Of a DNA stretch of 64,000 nt, positions 34,250 through 46,731 are shown in pieces. The notes under the pieces were generated by a model. It was not told the origin of the DNA and did no database searches. It worked only from the letters and a program-made list of their open reading frames with translations. The DNA lies in assembly GCA_963556195.1 (NCBI GenBank), contig OY744519.1:33561801-33625800 (forward strand), read 5' to 3'. The position numbers were made by a program, and so were the translations under genes. Origin of the DNA: Sepiola atlantica (Eukaryota > Mollusca > Cephalopoda > Sepiida > Sepiolidae). Positions within the stretch are counted from its first letter, which is position 1. Every line of letters begins with the position of its first letter.

Positions 34250-35320
34250 TAGTGATGCAATTGTTGTGTTATCGTGAATAATATGAGGTTGGAATATAAA
34301 GGAAAAAAAACAATGATGGAAACGGTTGATTAAATATATATATCTGTACATTTATTTCTCACAGATTCCTTCCTATAAAGGCTTGTCAAAGACAAACGTA
34401 AGAGGAACAGTAAAACATTTCACATAAAATAGGGGTGAAAATAAAAAGGGGTGAAAATAACAAACGTAATCACTAACGAAAAAGTCTGTGTTAAAAACCC
34501 TGAACAAAATCGAAATACAGGAATTGCCAGGGCACACAATTTATAGAGAATGCATGATAATCTTCTATTATATAAAAGGCAGTTGTCTGTGTTTTTGTGT
34601 GTGTATGTTCAAGTAAAACCACAAAACTAAGACCCACAAAGTTGGTATATTCTTGATCGGCGTTGCCTCCTATCTACATCGAAAATGTAAAATAAAATAT
34701 TGATTCTTTGTCTCTAAACTAGCGCAGAACGCGTCGGGAAAGGTCGGTTTTCAAGAGATTTCATGTACTAACTAAAGGGAAGTAACTCTTATTTTTAATC
34801 AAGAACTTACTTCCCTTATGCCGACTAATTCCTTGAGAAATCTATATAAAGGAGAATTGTCTGTGTGTATATGTTCAGAGAGAGGAATGGGCTGGGTGAG
34901 GGAGAAAGAGGGTGGATCGAGAGAAAGACAGGGAAAATGGGGGAGGGAGAAAGATAGAGTGAGGTAAATAGATAGAAATTTTTATAGAAATATGTTACAC
35001 TTTTGCCTCAGGCAATGCCGGGTAGCCCTGCTAGTGTAAAGTAAATAAGACTTACTTTGATAGTATCCGGAAACTATTCTGGGATCGATTCCTGCACCCA
35101 GTAGAAAAAGGGTAATACTAAGATGGCTAGCTGCATTTAAACTATAACTAGAAACGAAATCTGACAAAGCGGCAGTGTGAAAACTATGTGAAAATGTAAA
35201 GCTAGACAGAACACGTTTAGCCTCGGTTTGAATCTCGCACAGGCACAAGTCCTTTTGTACTTCTTGAATATAGTTCAAGGGAAATAACTCATGAATATAC
35301 TTGGCCAACACCAGATTGGG
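34250..35320. repeat. Dispersed repeat family R1, copy 2, interrupted
   Basis: Outer parts (34,250-34,560 and 35,035-35,320) match 7,240-7,970. They are split by the 474-bp Helitron-like insert. Confidence 0.65.
34561..35034 (+). mobile_element. Non-autonomous Helitron, 474 bp
   Basis: The insert starts TCTTCTATTATATAAAAGG and ends GGGTAGCCCTGCTAG, with a GC-rich inverted repeat (GGCAATGCC / GGGTAGCCC) just before the CTAG. It lies exactly between A (34,560) and T (35,035) without target duplication. All four traits define Helitrons. The related copy at 7,240-7,970 lacks the insert and keeps the A-T junction at about 7,528-7,529. No Rep/helicase frame is present. Confidence 0.8.
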
Positions 35321-35517
35321 GTGTTGAAGCTCTAAATTCAGCTTCGCCTCATAATTCGGGTAAGAAAGATAGTATTGGAGTATTGAGACCGTAAATATGT
35401 GGTCGAGACCCTAAATATGACTAATGGCTACAAAATAAACATAATCATTATTATTATCGACGTAAATTATTTTAAAGAAAATACCGTTGAAAAATTAGTC
35501 AAAAATAATTTATTTTG

Positions 35518-35660
35518 CTTTACCTCTCGGGCGCTGGCTTTTCAAACCCCACTTTCCTGACCCGACCTTGGGTCACATCTTACTTGTGGGAGTAAGATAA
35601 AAACTGGCCTTGTGCCTAACTCCTGGAGAGGAGTAAATCAATACTCATTATGAGGAGAAG
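35518..35660 (+). mobile_element. SINE copy 3, 3' part only
   Basis: Matches the 3' half of the 63.3-kb SINE in the opposite orientation (GACCCGACCTTGGGTCA and CTTACTTGTGGGAGTAAGAT blocks). 5'-truncated, so no head is present. Confidence 0.85.
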
Positions 35661-36400
35661 CTGAATTTTGAGTTTCAACACCTCAATCAAGTTTTGCCCA
35701 TGGTCTTAATGCCTGATGCTGGCTCTCCAGACTGCACCTGTCTCTTTGCCAGACATTACGGCACCATTTCTCCACTATGACGACAATCCAGCAGCAGCAT
35801 TCTAATCTCCTTCTACAGCTCATCAACAATGACTGCCTGTCATCATCATCATAATTATCGTCACAGCAACTACAGCAGTTATCAATCGATCCATGCATCA
35901 TCATCATCTGCAGCTTGTTCCTGCTGATGTTCTTCCTACACCTGCTAACGTCTGCCTGCTCCTATCAACGTCCCCCTGTTCCTGCTCATGCACTTCCTGA
36001 CATCCTCCTGCTGGTGTCTTTCCTGCACTAGCTGACATCCTCCTGCATCTGGCGACATCCTCTGCTGACATCCTTCTTGCACCAGCCGACGTCCTCCTGC
36101 AGTTTCTGTCCCTACTGACGTCCCCCTGCAGCTCCTCCACCTGGCAACGTTCTGCCTTTTCTAGTTCCCGTTGACATTCTGCCTTTTCTGAACCCGGTGA
36201 CGTCCTCCTGCCGATCCAGTTCTTGGCTTTGTCTACACGGACCGAATCTACTCAAGGCACCTCATTGTCATTGTACCTCAGAGACGTCCATATCAATCTC
36301 TGTGTGACGTCGTCCAGTCACCAAATCCTTCCTCCTATCTAGTTCCCAGAGACGTTATAGGGACATGGTCCTCTGAATAGTTATAAAAATGTTAGAAAAT
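35661..36400. repeat. Degenerate GACGTCCTCCTGC-type repeats
   Basis: From about 35,925 to 36,370 the motif ACGTCCTCCTGC and variants recur at irregular 20-35 bp spacing. A fragment of the same sequence is at 38,503-38,590. It could be part of an LTR or a decayed minisatellite. Confidence 0.5.
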
Positions 36401-36518
36401 GAGTAAAACAGAGGGAAACGTGCGAGTTGAGAATTGATGAGAATTGATGATTTACCCCTTTGCGACAGTGTAGGCATTTGTGTGTGTATCGCTTTTTTTC
36501 AGGGTGTGTAAGGGTACA

Positions 36519-36519
<1 letters not shown>

Positions 36520-36580
<61 letters not shown>

Positions 36581-36590
36581 TGTGTGTGTT
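36520..36590. repeat. (GT)n microsatellite
   Basis: An almost pure GT tract of about 70 bp. Confidence 0.95.
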
Positions 36591-36889
36591 GGGCTTAGTG
36601 TAATATGGAGGTTCTGCTGATTTTTTTCCTCAATTGATTTTTTGGGGGGACGAAAATCTGACCTTAAATAATAAAGCCACCAGCTCCAGGTTAGTGATTT
36701 TATTTTGAGCGTCAAAAATCATTTTGGTCGTATGGATGTAGTTGAAAGCATATCACGTGACTGACATTTTTACTAAAATTGCTCTCGGACCGGTTATGCA
36801 TGAAAAATATTTCTTTTTTAAATGTATTTTGGGGTGTGGTTTGTGTTTTTTCGCCTACACCGTTGGTCAATTAATATTATAGAATTGGG

Positions 36890-37135
36890 ATACATGTCAA
36901 TCCTATAACGTCACTCATCCTTTTCCTGCTATCCAGTTCCCCGTGACGTTCCCCAGCCTTTCCCGTTATTTTTATACCTTTTCAGTGCAATAAAAATGAT
37001 CAATACTTTTACACTATTCACCTGCGTTTGTCATTTCTTCTTCGCCATTGCCATATTTTTGTCTGTGTCTCTTTCTTAGTTGTAAGACTGATCATCGCTA
37101 ATTGGCCCCCGCAACAAGAATAATGCCCGGACCTG
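36890..37135 (+). other. Possible LTR end and primer binding site
   Basis: An AATAAAA signal (about 36,990) is followed about 110 bp later by TTGGCCCCCGCAACAAG, which resembles the primer binding region after a 5' LTR. No second LTR or coding interior was found, so this is tentative. Confidence 0.3.
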
Positions 37136-38164
37136 AAGGTAGTCTGCCCAATGATCAACTTTTCCCCTTCAGTCTGTGTTATCATTTCTATTGACGTTTA
37201 TTGTTCATTTCTCTGCAGGTATGCACTGTGTTTAAAACAGTCAGTTTATTCACATTTTGTTTATATCTCTAGCAATAAATCCTAAATATATACCTCAATG
37301 GATATATTAATGAGTTGGAGGGGATAGAGGATCATGTATCGTTTTGTGACTGCTGTGAAGTTGTAAATTTACCTATTCAGTTGCTAGTGTACTTTCACTG
37401 CTAGCTATACTTAAGGAGAGACTTATATAGTAATCGATTTCTACTTATGCTAATTATGCATATCAATTAGTCAATATCACCACAGTGACATTATACAATG
37501 TATGTTTAAACTTTCTGATATTCATGCATTTCATCTGCTTCAACTGTAGCAACTTACATGAATGAACTATTTTCTGTCGATCTGTGTGAGTTGTGATTCA
37601 GCTTGGCGGTGATGTTATCATCGCCTCTTCACCAGGTGCGTGATCAGCAGAGCACTCAACCAGACAAGATGTAATCCTGCGATTCTCTGCTATCGGCCAA
37701 GCAGAGAATCTACGAAATCCAGGAAAAGATTATTTCGCCTTGTCAACATATACTCAACCCAATGTATTATCTTTCATTTTGTTCCTGTGTTTCTCTAACA
37801 TTAAACTACTACCGGTCTGTGAACCGTGTTGTTCAATTGTATTACGTTGTAAAGAAAAGTTACACAAACCAATGCACCTGTCTTTGTTTAGCTCCCGTCT
37901 ATCTCATCTAAAGTTTGGCTTTCCCCCGCTAAACAACTGTCCATCATTTATTGATACGAATAGTGCATGCATGGTTAAAAGAGTTCATGCTCATTTAATT
38001 ACCAAGATAAATTTTATTAAAAAATAAATTAAAAGAAATATTGTTGAATTTGGTAGAGTTATCTCCTGTTATGGGGTCCCTTAACTGTCATCTCGACAAT
38101 GTTTTCATTATTAGTTAAATAACAATTTCAGCTAAATTATCAGATAGAATAATCGACCACTTAT
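37136..38164. other. Unassigned sequence
   Basis: A 95-codon open frame (37,740-38,027) has no recognisable motif. Nothing else could be supported. Confidence 0.4.
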
Positions 38165-39945
38165 TATTTCAAAATATATAATTGAGTGGCGTACCAAAAT
38201 AACGAGCGACTCGAAATCAGCAGCAAACGGTGTATTGTCAAAATTTATCCCTCCTATCAAAGACTTCCTGTTTTGGTTAAATATAAGTGATCAAATAGGT
38301 GTTATGGAAAATCAAGGAAAGTTTTTATTTTAAATCATTTTTTATTACAAAAATAACTATTCACATTGGTATAATAAAAATAATAAAATGTTTTTAGTTT
38401 TTGATTTCAAAATTTCAACAGCTACCTGCAGGAGATTCTTTGGCGTCGCTGAGTTAAAACAAATTTCTTTGACCATATATCATATATGCGATCTTACAGT
38501 ACTATAAGTGCTAACGTCTGCCTGCTTCTATTACCCCCTCCCCCGTGTTCCTGCTCATGCACCTCCTGCACCTGCTGATATCCTCCATATTTCAATGTTT
38601 AGAAAAAGAAACCGTTTCTATATATTCCCTCAAGAATTCATATTTGATGACTTATTTTTCTAAAATAATATATTTAAAATCAAAAAACAAAAATATTTTA
38701 TTATATTTCTGAAAGAAAATTAAACCACCTATTTGATTATTTTCCTTACAAAAATAAAAAAAAACATTTTATTATACCTATGTGAATATTTATTTTTGTA
38801 AAAAAAAAATATTTAAAAGAAAAACTTTTCCTGATTTTCGATAACATCTTTAGCTGAAAAAGTCAATTTTAGCTAAGAGTTTAAATTGAGAAGAAAATCA
38901 GATTACTTGGGAGAGTAATAAGCAACGGGGTCACCATTCCTCACGAAATAAACGGTGGATTCACAACTAAAGAAATATGCAGTTTTGTAGGAAACACAAA
39001 ATTATGGTTGTACAAAATGAAATAATCTTATCCTGGAGTTCATCGACTTGCCTACTGCAGGACTGGTAGAGAGCACAGGAATGTACGTTGTGTATTTGAA
39101 ATACAGGCTGGAACTGAAGTGTTGATGTAGATTACATACTCTGCTTTTAGCGCCAAGATGATTCATCGCGCGTGAATCTTGTTACACGCAGACGTGCTAT
39201 ACGCGCAGGTGGTGGAGGGGCGATGATTACATAATCGCCAAGCCGAATCACATGTCACTGGCTGTCACGTAGATCAATACAAAATACTGCACTCATGTAA
39301 CTGCTACACACCTATTTGATTACTTATATTTGACCAAAACAGGAAGTCTTTAATAGGAGGGACAAATTTTAACCCTACACCGTATGCCTTCGAATCGCTC
39401 GTTATTCTGGTTCGCCAATTGATTGTCGTTTCTTAGCCAAAATGGCGAACAATGAATCGTCTGCTAATTTCTGATTTTTTATGACCTAAAAAAATGAGTA
39501 AGTAAACCCAAATAAATTGGGTAAATTTATAGAAGTGCACCTTTCGTATTTCGACCCCTAAAAAAAAAAGTATCTACTTTTTTGGGCAAATTACATGTAA
39601 ACAGCCTCAACAAATATCCGCTATGAAAATTTTTTTTATTTTCGATTTTAGGAGGGGGGGGGAACTTTCCTATATAAGTTATACGTAAAGTGAGCACCCA
39701 TTTCTTGGCCACCGAATCTCACCTCTCGTATTTTAGGGGTCGAAATACGAAAGGTGCACTTCTATAAATTTACCATAAATTGTTTTGGACTAATTTCCCA
39801 ACTGTATTTCCATTAAAATAATTTAAGGTAAATTTGAAATTAGTTCAAAACAATTTATTTGGGTTTATTTGCTGATTCGTAAGGGCGGAAATAGAAACGA
39901 TTCATTGTCCGCCATTTTAGCTAAGAAACGACAATTAACCATTGA
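38165..39945. repeat. Nested foldback complex
   Basis: Outer arms 38,175-38,305 and 39,308-39,430 are inverted (both with AAAGACTTCCTGTTTTGG or its complement). A second inverted pair joins about 38,330-38,410 with 38,745-38,850. An inner foldback pairs 39,415-39,570 with 39,720-39,945 (GTGCACCTTTCGTATTTCG and its complement). The inner one carries family F1-like sequence at 39,650-39,720 at its centre. No coding capacity. One element inserted within another is the simplest reading. Confidence 0.7.
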
Positions 39946-41372
39946 GATTTTGATACGAATATTTGCGATTTTAAATAACAACAAATATTGCATGGCTCCA
40001 ATATGAAATTCAATTCAATATTTAATCTTCATTAATTAGCCTCTGATTCGTAAATTTGTTTTTTTTTGTTTCAAAGAAAAGAATAAATAAATAAAGATAT
40101 TTTATGTATTTAAAATTTTAATCTGAAATTAATTTTTACAAGATTATTTATTTTACAATATTATTATCATTTTTTCTCTTCGAATACGAAACGACAATTA
40201 TGTGTTAGCTTTGTGAATTTGAAGCACACCACGATTCAGCCTTCCCAACTTTATCCAACGTTATTAAAGGTAATTGATCATAATTATTATAAATACCTTA
40301 TTGTGTTAGCAACTTAATTAGTTCCGAATTACTGATATTTGTCACCTAAGATAAAATAATGATGTGAATTGTTTTGTATTAACTTCAAATGAAGTAACAA
40401 ACAAATATTCTCAAACGCACGACATCTCCCCACGTGTTCAATCAATGGACGGGCGGAAATATTTAGTTTTTACAACTTTTTTTATGATCAAGAAAAAGTA
40501 TAATATGCCAAGAAAATATCTTTTGATTATTTTAAGCGACAGTGTTTTAAATATTTTATCCATCAATTTTTCAGTATTTGTTTTTGGGGCGGGCTTTTTA
40601 AAAAGTATGATTTGTTGGTTAAATTGTACTAATTTACTTGTTGAAGTGTTAAATTCAACGTTTTAATCGCCGGCGGCCATGTTATTATTGTTTAAAATCG
40701 ATTTTTCGTCTGAAATTCTATTTTTTTGTCTTAAAATAAAATTCTGATTTACATTTTAATTTTGAAATTGAATTTTTATGTTAAATGTTTACTATTCACG
40801 GGCGTTTTTTAAATTTTTTTTATTTACGACAATTTGTTTTTTAGGTGTCTTTTACAATAATCAACACAACGAGAACAGGGTCCAAAAAAACAAATATACA
40901 ACAAATAAATGTGACCGTAGCCCATAAAACTTATTTTCAGACTTAACTATGACATTTATTTGTATTTTTAAGTAGTTTCAATGGCTTGTTATTAAATATT
41001 CAAATTTATCTCCATTTTACGTTCACAGAAATTTGCCGACATTTTTTTCTTCCCTCAGCCTCGCTTTGTTTTTGTTTTTACTGAGACTCATAATCAAAAC
41101 GCACTTTTTCCAAAACTTTGATACGTTAGTTTTTTTTTTGCGTGTGTGTGTGTGTGTGGGGGGGGGGGTAACTTTTAATGTAATTTACAATATATTTTAG
41201 TTTCGATGACTTAATTAAAAGTACTAGGCTGAGAAAAAAAATGTCTTACCAAATTTCCAACTTTCCGTGAACGTAGGTTAGGATTAAAAAAACAAAAACA
41301 GCTCGGTTCAAATTCTGTAGAAGTACCGCTGTTTTTGTTTAGTCAGTCACGTAAACAAAAATGGCTATTTTA

Positions 41373-41379
<7 letters not shown>
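39946..41379. other. Unassigned AT-rich repeat-derived sequence
   Basis: The segment around 40,660-40,760 (GCCGGCGGCCATGTT and following AAATAAAATTCT) is related to 9,640-9,760 within the hAT-like element. A G run lies at 41,158-41,168. No gene is seen; the 100-codon frame at 40,364-40,666 has no motif. Confidence 0.4.
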
Positions 41380-41410
<31 letters not shown>

Positions 41411-41413
<3 letters not shown>

Positions 41414-41702
41414 TATACCAATAATCACGTAAATTAATAAAGTAGTTTTTCTTTTATAAAAGAAAAACATTTTATCGATAAACGAAAAAGGGAGAAATAT
41501 CCCCGCATGTTAATATTCAAGAGAGATAATACGAACTTTAGAGAAATAGTCTTGAATTTTGGGTGTTATTTCCCTTAGCTACTTTGAATATAATCAAAAA
41601 TGCCACTGATATATCAACATTACCTGTTTAGCGGTAAAATTTAATTTTCTTTTATAAAATAAAAACTACTTGATTAATTTACGTGATTTTTGGTATACGA
41701 TA
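41411..41702. repeat. MITE with ~50-bp terminal inverted repeats
   Basis: Both ends carry ATACCAA-type sequence followed by ATCACGTAAATTAAT and AAGTAGTTTTT, in opposite orientation. About 200 bp of unique sequence lies between them. It sits against a (TA)n array on the left. Confidence 0.75.
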
Positions 41703-42310
41703 TATTCATTCTGTGACAGATATTTCTCAGTTGTTTTTTTTCGAATGTCTCCGTACTTCTGGATAAGCACCGAATATACAGTAGCCGAGCATCTGTCCAA
41801 ATTCGCCTTGAATTGATGTGTTGTTGGCGCATTTACTACATCTCCTGGAAGTCTATTCCAAGGTTCAAAGATCCTGATTGAGAAAGCGGCCTTTCTCCGG
41901 TTCAATCGAAATCGGCGGTGAAACAGTTTCTGGTGATGCCCACGTAGACCTTTTTCTGGTGCAAGAATGAATAATAGGTCCTGAAGGATATGAGATCACC
42001 GCATAATCGTCGGGACTCAAGGAAGAAACGGTTTAATTTCTTGAGTCGGCTTTCGTAGGGCAGATCCCATTGACCCTGCACCATTCGAGTAGCCAGTCTT
42101 TAATCTCTCTCCAGATGCTGGATATCACGTATATGGAGGAGAGGCCTAGACACCAAAAAGATGTTGATAGGCCATAAAACAGACAAACTCATGTAACACC
42201 TGCTTGAAGAGTCAGAATGAATTGCAAATGTTGAATAAATTACATGACTCCCATTCCTTTTTGTTTCACTGAAGATATCTACAGTGAACCAATTCGTTGA
42301 TTCCAAATGA
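41703..42310 (-). mobile_element. LINE C-terminal remnant, family B
   Basis: Minus-strand frames give LPYESRLKKLNRFFLESRRL with GDLI, then RKAAFSIRIFEPWNRLPGDVV and HQFKANLD. This is the usual C-terminal pattern of CR1/RTE-group LINEs. Its sequence differs from family A. Two frames are needed, so it is broken. Confidence 0.7.
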
Positions 42311-43205
42311 TTATCTGGATTATGTTATTATGTAAACAGTCATGTTGTGTTTATAACACATAGCAGTGTGATACTATGGACTTCCCCCCTCCAGAGCCGA
42401 GGAAATGATTCACAAAAATGAAAAGCTATCGGAAGTAAATTAAGTAAAAAGTCAGTGACTAAGACAGAAGACCGGACATGGGATTGAGTTATAATGTTTA
42501 GGAGTGAGAGTTGTTTGCGACAGTTTACGGAGTTGGCAAGTTTATGGCAGTTCATGAGTTTTATTTAGTTTGGTGGCTCGGAGAGAAGATGATCAGATCG
42601 GACCGAGACAGCTATCAACAGACAACGTTTGAGGGATCTCTTTTTGCGCTGACAATATCACACACGCATCCAAAGCTCAACTGAGTTATACCAACAATTT
42701 GTATTGTGTTTTTTTTTTTTTTAATCGTAGCGTGACCACGAAGGCGATCATCGGGCTACAACAGTAGTTCATTCTCTCTCTATTTCTTTTTTGTTTGCAG
42801 CCATTTTATTTTTAATAACAATTATTAATAATAATAACAGCATACAATCATTTAGGGGGTTAACAATTCTTTCGGGCTTTTTCTTTTACAGTCTAGATAC
42901 ATAATACCCTGTGGGTTTTCCCCAACCGATCCCTCATATGGGGAGGGAGCACTGTCCTAAACATGTCCACTTTCGTTCGCAGTTCAGAAATGCGAGAAAG
43001 ATTTTATAAGCTTATCTGCTACGTGTCTTGATCATATGACTGTAATTCTCAGCTTTAACTTCAAATGGAATTTTCCGATTTGCTACTACTTAATCTATCC
43101 TTCATGTGAAAATTCAATTTTTAACATAACTACGTCCATTCGACAGAATGTATTTATTTTTTGTCTGTTTCTATTTTCTCTGAAATTTTTAGGTCGGTAA
43201 TTAAG
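42311..43205. other. Upstream region of BMS1
   Basis: No promoter motif could be assigned with confidence. An AG at 43,191-43,192 after a T-rich tract could be a 3' splice site, which would place a non-coding first exon further upstream, or transcription may start within this stretch. Confidence 0.35.
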
Positions 43206-43372
43206 ATGGATGAAGGCGATTCCCTGAAAAAGCCGCATCGTAAGCGGCAGAGTGGAGTAAAAGCTGAAAAGAAAAAAAAGAATAAATATCTGGACACTCA
43301 AAGACCACAAGACAGAAATCCCAAAGCATTTACGGTTCAGTCGACAAGAAAAGCTCACAAAGCTGTACAAAG
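43206..43372 (+). CDS. BMS1: BMS1 exon 1 (coding), ribosome biogenesis GTPase-like factor
   Basis: BMS1 is a nucleolar GTP-binding protein of the U3 processome that binds Rcl1 and drives early 18S rRNA processing. Ten exons in this window encode about 515 residues of a protein usually near 1,200-1,300 residues; the rest lies beyond the right edge. I chose the ATG at 43,206 because AAGATGG is a good start context and the peptide begins like animal BMS1 (acidic start, then HRKRQSG and a lysine-rich run, then RNPKAF). An upstream in-frame ATG at 43,161 adds residues unlike the family. This exon encodes residues 1-55 plus two bases and ends at a GT donor (GTATTT). All ten exons join in one frame with GT-AG junctions and show no stop, so the gene looks intact. 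Confidence 0.93.
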
Positions 43373-43629
43373 GTATTTTTTATTTATTTTTTTAAATTCC
43401 TTCCTGTTTATATTTCTGAAATGCATACTTATATTATGGGATGCATTGTTAAACAAATGTGAGCATAATTTTCCCATCACCCTCTTGACCTGCATTGTCC
43501 ATTGTGGTAAAAAACACAAGATCTGGTGATCAACTCAAATCTGCATCTACTTGTTTAAAACCACAGGATGTGGAGCTTTTTTATTGGTCTTGCTTACGAC
43601 CATTCTTCAGATTCGGCTACTTGTGTAAC

Positions 43630-43925
43630 ATAGCCCCTTAACTGTGGAGGTCCCCAGATGCCAGAAAGCTTTCTACTCCAATAGCTTCTTTCCTCGTGCT
43701 GCTGGCCTCTGGAACTCCCTCTCTGCCCCCTGTTTCCCCGACAGTACTGACATGCAGAAATTTAAAACTAATGTAAACAGACATCTCGCTGTGCAGCTCC
43801 CAATTTAGGTTGACCCCCCCACCCCCTCTCCAAACCTTCTCCCTCTTTTTTCAGTAGCCCCTTACATCTACAGTGGCGGCCTGCCTTGTTTGGGGTTAAC
43901 TATGTTAAAACAAAAAACTTCTTTA
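43630..43925 (+). mobile_element. LINE family A 3' fragment in BMS1 intron 1
   Basis: Same C-terminus and 3' UTR as at 13.6-13.9 kb (AGCTTCTTTCCTCGTGCTGC, then CCTGCCTTGTTTGGGGT and AACTATGTTAAAA). Truncated at the 5' side. Confidence 0.85.
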
Positions 43926-44545
43926 TGGTGATCATGGTTTCAAGAAGTCATTTTGAACACAGCAAACAAATTTTTGCTATGTAAACAGATATAGCAGCCG
44001 GTGCATGTTGTGTAGCGTTGTTTGTGACACCTGGTGGTGTTCGTAGTAGCAGTTGTATCATAGCATCTCTCTCTACAGTCGTCAGCGAGCAGCACAGCAT
44101 CCTTTTGGGTTTAATATTTTTCTCAGTTTTCTTATTTTCAATTTGGAAATACTGTATTTATAGTAGAGAGCAAAGGCCGAAACACAGCTATTTGAATGCC
44201 TAATTTGCATAACTATTTTTGGTGCTTCTGTATTACTTGGGACCAATTAAATTTTCATTTTTATTTTAGAAGAGTCAGTTGAAAGGGGAGATAATTCAGA
44301 CTGTTCTTTTTTTTTTTATTGTAACCATAACACACAAAGAAAATCCAGAGAATAAGTAAAAAAGGTTACTTATGCAGTTTACAGACCGGTCTAAAATAAT
44401 AACGTTATAATTTAAAACTTGATCTGAAGTCTCTACACGCTTTCCACTGTCAAGTCGGATCTTGAATTGATGTTGGGTCCCATTGTCTAAGAAATTTTTG
44501 CTGTTAAAATCCTGAGTGGGGCTCACACCTGGTCTTTAGTGATAC

Positions 44546-44770
44546 AGAATTTTCTTATCAAATTGATGTGAGTTGGTTACTCCCCCCTCCCCTCCTCAAT
44601 ATATATATCATATATCTGTATTTTATAGTTAGATATGTTTATATATTTGTATATACAGAATTTTCTTATCAAATTGATGTGAGTTGATTACTACCCCCCC
44701 CCCCCCCCCTCAATATGTATATCATATATCTGTATCTTATAGTTAGGTATGTTTATATATTTGTATATAC
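44546..44770. repeat. Tandem duplication of ~112 bp in intron 1
   Basis: ACAGAATTTTCTTATCAAA and following sequence through TTTGTATAT occurs twice in a row (about 44,546-44,657 and 44,658-44,770). The main difference is a C-rich tract that is longer in the second copy (44,693-44,709). Confidence 0.85.
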
Positions 44771-44867
44771 AGAATTCACTCCTATGTTTAGTTTAATGCA
44801 AAGGGGGATAAAAAAGAGGGTGGACGCCCGTCATGAAAATCCAGATATTTCTGATTTTTGTGAAATT

Positions 44868-45260
44868 GTAACAATAGGTATTAGACATCAATTAATAAAT
44901 ATTTCCCAAATTTCAGTTTCTTTGGTAGATTTTTAGGGTGCATAATATGAACACAAACTTCCATTTAAAAATTCAAGTATATCAGATTTACATTGGATTT
45001 GATCCATAGTCATGAGACACTAATAGAGCCATATTCCCTAAATTTCAATTTCTTTTTAAGACCCCTTAAGCTTTTAATCCTTAAATTTTAGACATTTACT
45101 AGAATCAAAATCATATAATGAATTTTGATCAAAATTAGAATAAGTATTCTAGATATAAATTCTTGTATCATTCTATCTTGGTTTTAATTTCGAAAAGGTC
45201 CATAAAAGTAGTACAAATTAATTTTACCCGTTCAGGGATGGGTATTCTTCTAGTCTATTT
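44868..45260. repeat. Dispersed repeat R2, copy 1 (intron 1)
   Basis: Aligns with 52,732-53,110 in the same orientation (AATAGGTATTAGACATCA, CAAATTTCAGTTTCTTTGG, TTTGATCCATAGTCAT). Both copies lie in BMS1 introns. Class unknown. Confidence 0.75.
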
Positions 45261-46243
45261 ATAAAATAGGGCAATTTATAGCACTGACAGTGAGATTAAA
45301 ATGCCAAATTCATATTCAAAATAGAAACAATATAGCTTTCTAATATACTGATCGGGAGTATGCAATCCTCATCCTAAGGTCAACTAATTTGCATATTTCT
45401 TTGCAAAAAGACATCTCATTAATTTACTATCTGTTCTTATTGTTTTCATTTTATTATAACATAGTTCTATGTTTTATATCATGGATAGAAATTTAACATT
45501 TTGGGTGAGAAGTGTCGTTCTGGTCTGTTTGGGTCAAATTACTTCTGGAGATTGTGATTCTGAGTTTTTTAAATTTTTCCGGGCAACGCTAGGACACAGA
45601 TCCCACTATTTTATATATTGACCAGATATTTATGCTTGAAAATGAATATATGTGTATGGATATTTGCGTATATATTTGTGTGTTATTTTTTATTTTTTTA
45701 TATATGTATATATATATATATATGTTTGTTTATATATGTACTTGTGTATCTATTAATTTGTGAACACGTGTGTATTTTATATAAAGATCAGATATTTATG
45801 CTTGAATATGTTTGTCAATAGATTAAAACTTTTGAAGTGTTAAATAGAGAAAAAAAGGAATCCAGGCTAAGTAGGTAATAAAACAATAGAAAAGGGAAAT
45901 AATTAGAAGACAAGTAATAAAAATAATAAAAAAGATAGAAACTAATTGAAAGACTTAACAAGTAAAGAATGTAACCCGATACTAAATTATAAAAAATATC
46001 TTATCCCTAAAAAAAGATTTATTTAAAGGGAAAGTTTTCCAAATTCATCTCGCTTCTCTGTCTTTGGTTTGAAGAGGTTGACTCTCTGTAAAGAGTACAA
46101 CCGAAACATGTATGCACATATGTAACCAATAATGCTTGCATAAATAAAAATTTATACTTAAGAACAACTGTACTTGGTATTGAGCACTTTTTATAAACAC
46201 TGGAGTTTCAAGGGATTTACATCTACAGAAACTAATACGTGTA

Positions 46244-46283
<40 letters not shown>
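46244..46283. repeat. (TA)n microsatellite in intron 1
   Basis: About 40 bp of alternating TA. Confidence 0.95.
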
Positions 46284-46285
<2 letters not shown>

Positions 46286-46505
46286 TTCAATTTATTTGCT
46301 ACAAGAAAATAAGTGCATCAAGCAAGTCATTTTAAAATAACATCTTAACACTACCTTGAAAAAACAGTAGATGTGACAAAAATTGCTTCAAGCTTTCAAG
46401 TTATTGATCCCGGGCGATGCAGGTTTTTCTTTCACTTGTTTATTATAAAAATTCTTGTGTTTTAAATGTTTGATTTGTTAAATAATTTTTTTTTCATTTT
46501 CTTAG

Positions 46506-46696
46506 AGCCGAGGATAAGAAATCTAAGAAACACCACATCCCAATTGTTGACCGAACTCCTCTTGAGCCGCCACCGATTATTGTTGCGGTTGTTGGTCCAC
46601 CAAAAGTTGGCAAAACCACTCTCCTCAAATGTATCACGAGAAAGTACAGTCATCAGAAGCTTTCTACTGTGAATGGTCCTGTTACTGTTGTCTCAG
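46506..46696 (+). CDS. BMS1: BMS1 exon 2, P-loop
   Basis: The acceptor is CTTAG and the donor GTAAGT. Encodes residues 56 to about 119. It includes the conserved HHIPIVDRTPLEPPP lead-in and the nucleotide-binding P-loop GPPKVGKT at residues 86-93 (GxxxxGKT form). The joint with exon 1 splits an Arg codon. Confidence 0.95.
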
Positions 46697-46731
46697 GTAA
46701 GTTGCATGTGTGTGTGTATGTTAGTCAATAA

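Noticed and set aside
35661..36370. CRISPR-like array suggested by spaced ACGTCCTCCTGC motifs
   Set aside because: Spacing and motif are irregular, repeats are degenerate, and the host is a eukaryote.
45575..45600. Helitron 3' end at CCGGGCAACGCTAGG
   Set aside because: Resembles the terminal hairpin sequence but lacks a clean CTRR-T end and a matching 5' end, so I could not support it.
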